DNA from: Peterkaempfera podocarpi | GTDB taxonomy: Bacteria > Actinomycetota > Actinomycetes > Streptomycetales > Streptomycetaceae | Direction: 5' to 3' | Length of the DNA: 64,000 nucleotides | NCBI RefSeq assembly: GCF_042466665.1 | Contig: NZ_CP162102.1 | Location: 930,001-994,000, forward strand | In this document: in pieces, positions 60,565 through 64,000 of the stretch | How the letters are laid out: every line of letters begins with the position of its first letter | How positions within the stretch are numbered: the first letter of the stretch is position 1 | The notes under the pieces: generated by a model | The model's database searches: none | Told to the model about the DNA's origin: nothing | Seen by the model: only the letters and a program-made list of their open reading frames with translations | Program-made: the position numbers and the translations under genes

Positions 60565-61797
60565 ATGGAGGACATGGAAGACCTCGCAGTCGGGGCACTG
60601 GAATGGCTCCTCGCCACCGCCCGCCCGAGCAGCCACGGCGGCCTGACCTGGGCGACCCGGCCCAGCGAGAGCGAACTCAACCCGTCGCTGTACAGCGGCA
60701 CTTCCGGGGTCGTCATGGCGCTGCTCGAAGCGGAGCGGCACTTCGGCGACGACCGCTACGGCGACGCGGCCCTGCGGGGTGCCCGGAGCATCGCGGAGGC
60801 CGTCGAGAGCTGGGAGCCGTCCTCGCTGTACTTCGGCCTGGCCGGGATGGCCGTCGCCCTGCGCGCCGTCCACGACCAGCTGGGGGAGGCAGCGGCCGGT
60901 GCCGCCGCGTCCCGCGCGCTGGATCTCGTGCGTACCCGGTTCGACGGATCCCGTTGGGGGCCGCAGATCGACCTCCTCGGCGGCAACGCAGGCATCGCCC
61001 TCGGAGCACTGGCCGTCGGCGACCTCGAGCTGGCCGTCCTTGCGGTCGGGCCCTACTCGGACGCACGGGAGATCACCCGGGCGGGTGTGCAGTGGGAGAC
61101 CCGTGCGGGCCGACCGGCCCGTCTGCACCACATGGTGCACGGGACGCTCGGCGTCGTCCATGCCCTGGCGTCCGTCGGCCGCGCGGCGGACCGTCCCGAC
61201 CTGATCGAGCTGGCGGCAGCCGGTGCCGCCGACGTGGTCGCCCGGGACGAAGACGGTCCGGACGGCTTCCTCGTTCCGCACTCCGATCCACAGGACAAGC
61301 CCGAGCGCAATGAGCGCTACAGCTACGGCTGGTGCAACGGCCCGACGGGCGACGCCCAGGCCTTCCGGCTGTTGCACGCGGTCCTCGGCGATCCCGCGTG
61401 GTCGGCTCTCACCGACCGCTGTTGGCACACCATCACCCACTCCGGGCTCCCGCAACGCCTCCGGCCCGGCTTCTGGGACAACAGCGGACGGTGCTGCGGC
61501 ACGGCCGGAGTGCTCGCGTTCGCCTGCGACCGGCAGGTCGAGCACGGCGACGGTCTGGACTTCGCCGAGGTGCTCGTCGCGGACCTCCGCACCCGGGCAA
61601 CGGTCGATGCGGCCGGAGCCCGCTGGTCCAACGTCGAGCACCGGGCCACACCGAGCGCCCTCGAACCCACCCCCGGCTGGGCGATGGGAAACGCGGGCAT
61701 CATCCGCGAGCTGCTCCGCTTCATCCGCGCCACCACCGGCCGCACCCCCGCCTACGCGGCGCCCTGGCCGGACCACCCGGCGACCGTGTCCTCGTGA
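60565..61797 (+). CDS. Stand-alone LanC-like cyclase
   Basis: A 410-residue alpha/alpha-toroid protein of the lanthionine-cyclase family. Repeats of GxxG type are visible: SLYSGTSGVVMALLEAERHF, GLAGMAVAL, GGNAGIALGA, HHMVHGTLGVVHALA and MGNAGIIREL. Zinc ligands would be Cys in YGWCNGPTGD (near 258) and Cys-Cys in SGRCCGTAGVLAF (near 310-311). The usual CHG is CCG, as in the ProcM group of promiscuous cyclases. No LanB, LanM or precursor peptide was seen nearby, so lanthipeptide synthesis here is unproven. ATG 60565 is the likely start; GTG 60556 is possible. Confidence 0.86.
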   Translation: MEDMEDLAVGALEWLLATARPSSHGGLTWATRPSESELNPSLYSGTSGVVMALLEAERHFGDDRYGDAALRGARSIAEAVESWEPSSLYFGLAGMAVALRAVHDQLGEAAAGAAASRALDLVRTRFDGSRWGPQIDLLGGNAGIALGALAVGDLELAVLAVGPYSDAREITRAGVQWETRAGRPARLHHMVHGTLGVVHALASVGRAADRPDLIELAAAGAADVVARDEDGPDGFLVPHSDPQDKPERNERYSYGWCNGPTGDAQAFRLLHAVLGDPAWSALTDRCWHTITHSGLPQRLRPGFWDNSGRCCGTAGVLAFACDRQVEHGDGLDFAEVLVADLRTRATVDAAGARWSNVEHRATPSALEPTPGWAMGNAGIIRELLRFIRATTGRTPAYAAPWPDHPATVSS

Positions 61798-62010
61798 CTC
61801 ACGACCTGCCGCAGATCGGAAGACGCGGACTGCTGGGAGGTGATGTCCGCGAGCGTCTGCGCTCCCTTGCGACTCCGCGGATTTCCCTGCCGGACACGAC
61901 GACCGCCGGTATTGCTTCCGCAGCCGGGCATGGGGGGCCGGCAGGCGGTGGGGCCGGTCAGCAGGCAGAATCGGTCGAGCGTCGAGCAGAACCAGGAAAG
62001 GGACGACCTG

Positions 62011-62475
62011 ATGAAGGGCAGTGAGGCACGCCGCGCGGCTCGGGCCCGTCGGCTCGCCGTGTGCATCCTCCTGCTCGGCCTGTTCCTCATGCACGGCGCC
62101 CCCGCCTCGGCAGCCACAGGCTGCCACAACATCATGTCCGACCCCGCATCTGTCGCAGTGCCCCCCGTGCATCCCGGCTCCACGATGCCGACCCTGGCGG
62201 GCGCCGGACGCTCTCTCCAGCACTCCTCCGCCGCATCGACGGTCACTGCGGGGCCGTCGACGCCCGGCATGGGCGGAGCGGTGTGTCTCTCCACCCCCGC
62301 ACGCGGCGGTCTGCCGCTTCCGGCGCCGAGCCCGGTACTGGTCGCCTTCCTGGTCGCGGTCCTGGGTGCGCTCTCCCTCGCGAGCCGTCCCCTCGGCCCT
62401 TCGGCCCCGGGTCTGCGCGCGCCGCCCAGTGGCGGCCGCGCCCTCCTCCTCCAGGTGTGCGTCGCACGGACGTGA
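62011..62475 (+). CDS. DUF6153-like small membrane protein
   Basis: A 154-residue protein. The first helix (LAVCILLLGLFLMHGAPASA) is either a signal anchor or a signal peptide. The middle has GCHNIMSDP, and the C-terminal half holds VCLSTPARGGLPLPAPSPVL then a second helix (VAFLVAVLGALSLASRPL). This fits DUF6153 proteins, which often occur beside copper-handling genes. ATG 62011 follows aaaggga. It lies 106 bp upstream of a Met-rich lipoprotein gene and probably forms an operon with it. Confidence 0.75.
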   Translation: MKGSEARRAARARRLAVCILLLGLFLMHGAPASAATGCHNIMSDPASVAVPPVHPGSTMPTLAGAGRSLQHSSAASTVTAGPSTPGMGGAVCLSTPARGGLPLPAPSPVLVAFLVAVLGALSLASRPLGPSAPGLRAPPSGGRALLLQVCVART

Positions 62476-62580
62476 CCAGGCCCCCGGACCCCACCTCGTC
62501 GTGGGGCCCGGCGCGGTGTCCTGCTCACCTCTGTGCGCCGCCAGGCGGCGCCACACCACCTGGAAAGACTCCGATCCTCG

Positions 62581-63570
62581 ATGTCTGCACACCCGATGTC
62601 TGCACAGCCGACCGGCCGCCGCACCGTCGCGGCCGCCGCCGGCGGCGTCCTCGCGCTCGTCCTCACGGCCTGCGGCAGCAGTTCCGTCCCCGACCACTCC
62701 TCGATGCCCGGCATGGCCGGCATGTCCCGCACCGCCACGCCCGGCAACTCCGCCACCACGGTCCCCGCGAGTTCGGATCCCGCCATGGGCGGGATGGACG
62801 GCATGGGCGGGATGGACGGCATGGGCGGGATGGACGGCATGGGCGCAATGGCCACCGGGGACGGCCTGTCGGCCGCGAAGGACGGCTACCGGCTGAAGGC
62901 CGCCACCACCCGCCTCCCGGCCGGAAAGGCGGCCGGCTACCGGTTCACCATCATGGGCCCCGACGGCAGGCCGGTCACCGCCTTCGCCGTCGACCAGACC
63001 GAGCGGCTGCACTTCTACGCCATCCGCACCGATCTCACCGGCTTCCAGCACCTGCACCCCACCATGACCGCCGACGGCACCTGGACCGCCGGCCTCGCCG
63101 CTCTACAGCCCGGTACCTGGCGGCTGTACGCCTCTTTCACCCCGGCCACCGGGGCCGGCAAGGGCCAGGACTTCGTCCTGAGCACCACCGCCACCGTCCC
63201 CGGCACGGCCATGGCCAAGCCGCTGCCCAGGGCAGCCGCCACCGCCACCGTCGACGGCTACACCGTCACCGTGCACGGTGAGCTGATGGCAGGCATGGCC
63301 CACACCTTCACCGTCGCCCTCTCCAAGGACGGCAAGCCGGTCACCGACCTCCAGCCCTACCTGGACGCCTACGCCCACCTGACCGCCTTCCACGCGGGCG
63401 ACCAAGCCTTCGCCCACCTCCACCCGCAGACCAAGGTCGACGGCAACCACGGCGGACCCGCCCTCACCTTCCACACCGAACTCCCCCAGCCGGGCGACTG
63501 GCGGCTGTTCCTGCAGTTCCAGACCGCAGGCACACTCCACACCACCGCCCTCACCCTCCACGCCGACTGA
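62581..63570 (+). CDS. Met/His-rich lipoprotein, probable copper-binding
   Basis: A 329-residue lipoprotein. The lipobox is LVLTAC, with Cys near residue 31. It is followed by a Met-rich stretch (SSMPGMAGMS; MGGMDG three times) typical of Cu(I)-binding proteins. Two Ig-like domains then carry HLHPTMTADGTW, ELMAGMAHTF and HLHPQTKVDGNHGG, whose paired histidines could also bind metal. ATG 62581 is not well supported by a ribosome site; ATG 62596 is equally possible. A strong hairpin terminator follows. With the DUF6153-like gene it suggests an extracytoplasmic copper-tolerance pair. Confidence 0.85.
   Translation: MSAHPMSAQPTGRRTVAAAAGGVLALVLTACGSSSVPDHSSMPGMAGMSRTATPGNSATTVPASSDPAMGGMDGMGGMDGMGGMDGMGAMATGDGLSAAKDGYRLKAATTRLPAGKAAGYRFTIMGPDGRPVTAFAVDQTERLHFYAIRTDLTGFQHLHPTMTADGTWTAGLAALQPGTWRLYASFTPATGAGKGQDFVLSTTATVPGTAMAKPLPRAAATATVDGYTVTVHGELMAGMAHTFTVALSKDGKPVTDLQPYLDAYAHLTAFHAGDQAFAHLHPQTKVDGNHGGPALTFHTELPQPGDWRLFLQFQTAGTLHTTALTLHAD
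62785..62838 (+). repeat. Three 18-bp repeats encoding MGGMDG
   Basis: atgggcgggatggacggc occurs three times without change (62785-62802, 62803-62820, 62821-62838) and a decayed fourth unit follows. The exact repeats imply recent expansion, so copy number may vary. Confidence 0.88.
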
Positions 63571-63578
63571 CCGCCCCG

Positions 63579-63613
63579 GTGTGGTGGGCGCCGGAACGCG
63601 GCGCCCACCACAC
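63579..63613. terminator. 14-bp hairpin after the lipoprotein gene
   Basis: gtgtggtgggcgcc (63579-63592) is exactly complementary to ggcgcccaccacac (63600-63613), with loop ggaacgc. It begins 9 bp after the stop codon. Confidence 0.85.
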
Positions 63614-64000
63614 CCACGCCGGCACACCCGAGCGTGGCTGTGCAGCGCGCTGCACCTGCCGCAACCGGTGGCCGTCCGCCCCCGCCGCGAGGCATTCCGC
63701 CGAAGCGCGTCCGGCCACGATGGTCGCGCGGCCCACTGTCGCGCTTCGATGCAACCGTCGCAGCCGTCGAACTCTGTGTGACGGGCGGCGCTCCCCCATC
63801 ACACGCATCCTCCTGACAACCACCCACGAACCTCCCAAGCAGCCCAATTCCTATGCGATCTGATGGAAGGTCACATAATTTCTGAGCTCTCTTCGGATGG
63901 TTGGCAAAAGGCGAGTCAAGTCGTACCCTTACCTCTTTCCTGTTATGAACATGGCACTCTACGTTTCTCGTTGATCATGTGAACTGTGGTGCCGGCGGGG
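63614..64000. other. Intergenic with an AT-richer stretch at the window edge
   Basis: No gene was seen. From about 63835 to 63985 the sequence is markedly less GC-rich than the rest (for example cctctttcctgttatgaac), which often marks a regulated promoter in Streptomyces. A gene probably starts just beyond the right edge; gtgaactgtggtgccgg (63978 on) might be its first codons, but this cannot be shown. Confidence 0.4.

Noticed and set aside
60565..61797. A lanthipeptide biosynthetic cluster around the LanC-like gene
   Set aside because: No dehydratase, leader protease, transporter or Cys/Ser/Thr-rich precursor was found within several kb on either strand.

Overview
The window is high-GC actinobacterial DNA, almost certainly Streptomyces: GC-rich third codon positions, GTG starts, long GC-rich hairpin terminators, secreted glycoside hydrolases with ricin-type (CBM13) modules, and families common in Streptomyces (DUF317, DUF2690, DUF4331, DUF6153). 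About 42 genes look intact. Between them lie many decayed genes and transposase scraps, the texture of an accessory or chromosome-arm region. All names rest on reading the sequence; no database search was run.

Layout. 1-1.3 kb: gene debris (aldose epimerase tail, DUF317 and DoxX scraps). 1.3-9.3 kb: a doubly frameshifted FAD oxidase/lectin gene, an unknown gene, an Lrp regulator with an odd N-terminus, a serine hydrolase, a divergent TetR/SDR pair and an IS630 scrap. 9.4-22.4 kb: a polysaccharide-degradation island with GH20 hexosaminidase behind a DasR-like box, GH62 arabinofuranosidase, GH10 xylanase, two GH6 cellulases, a LacI regulator and GH43 xylosidase. Copies of a GGAAGCGCTTCC-type palindrome tie the cellulase, lacI and GH43 promoters together. 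A Sua5/YrdC gene is embedded here. 22.4-28.8 kb: patatin phospholipase, a decayed PAP2 phosphatase, an unknown gene, a YbhN-like flippase-type membrane protein, a YhgE/Pip-like membrane protein and a TetR regulator. The same palindrome sits against the -35 box of the patatin and YhgE promoters, with a diverged copy at the tetR promoter, defining a probable lipid/envelope regulon.

29-36.8 kb: a membrane NACHT NTPase translationally coupled to a class I isoprenoid-synthase-like gene, a divergent XRE-cupin/cupin pair and two GNAT acetyltransferases. 37.3-45.5 kb: a CPBP protease, a two-component system, and a DUF4331/TPR/NicO cluster whose TPR gene carries a frameshift. 46-53.5 kb: a five-gene minus-strand run. 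Two membrane-anchored HTH proteins (one with an external peptidoglycan-binding domain, one with DUF2690) precede two small secreted proteins and a 1401-residue secreted multidomain SGNH hydrolase. 53.8-64 kb: ricin-lectin protein, S13 D,D-carboxypeptidase, beheaded histidine kinase, MFS transporter with an operator at its start, recombinase scrap, APH-like kinase, a patch of scrambled fragments resembling the 50-52 kb genes, a stand-alone LanC-like cyclase with a CCG zinc motif, and a DUF6153/Met-rich lipoprotein pair that looks copper-related.

Best candidates for something undescribed are the NACHT/isoprenoid-synthase pair (29.8-32.9 kb) and the envelope-sensing HTH/SGNH operon (46.0-53.5 kb).
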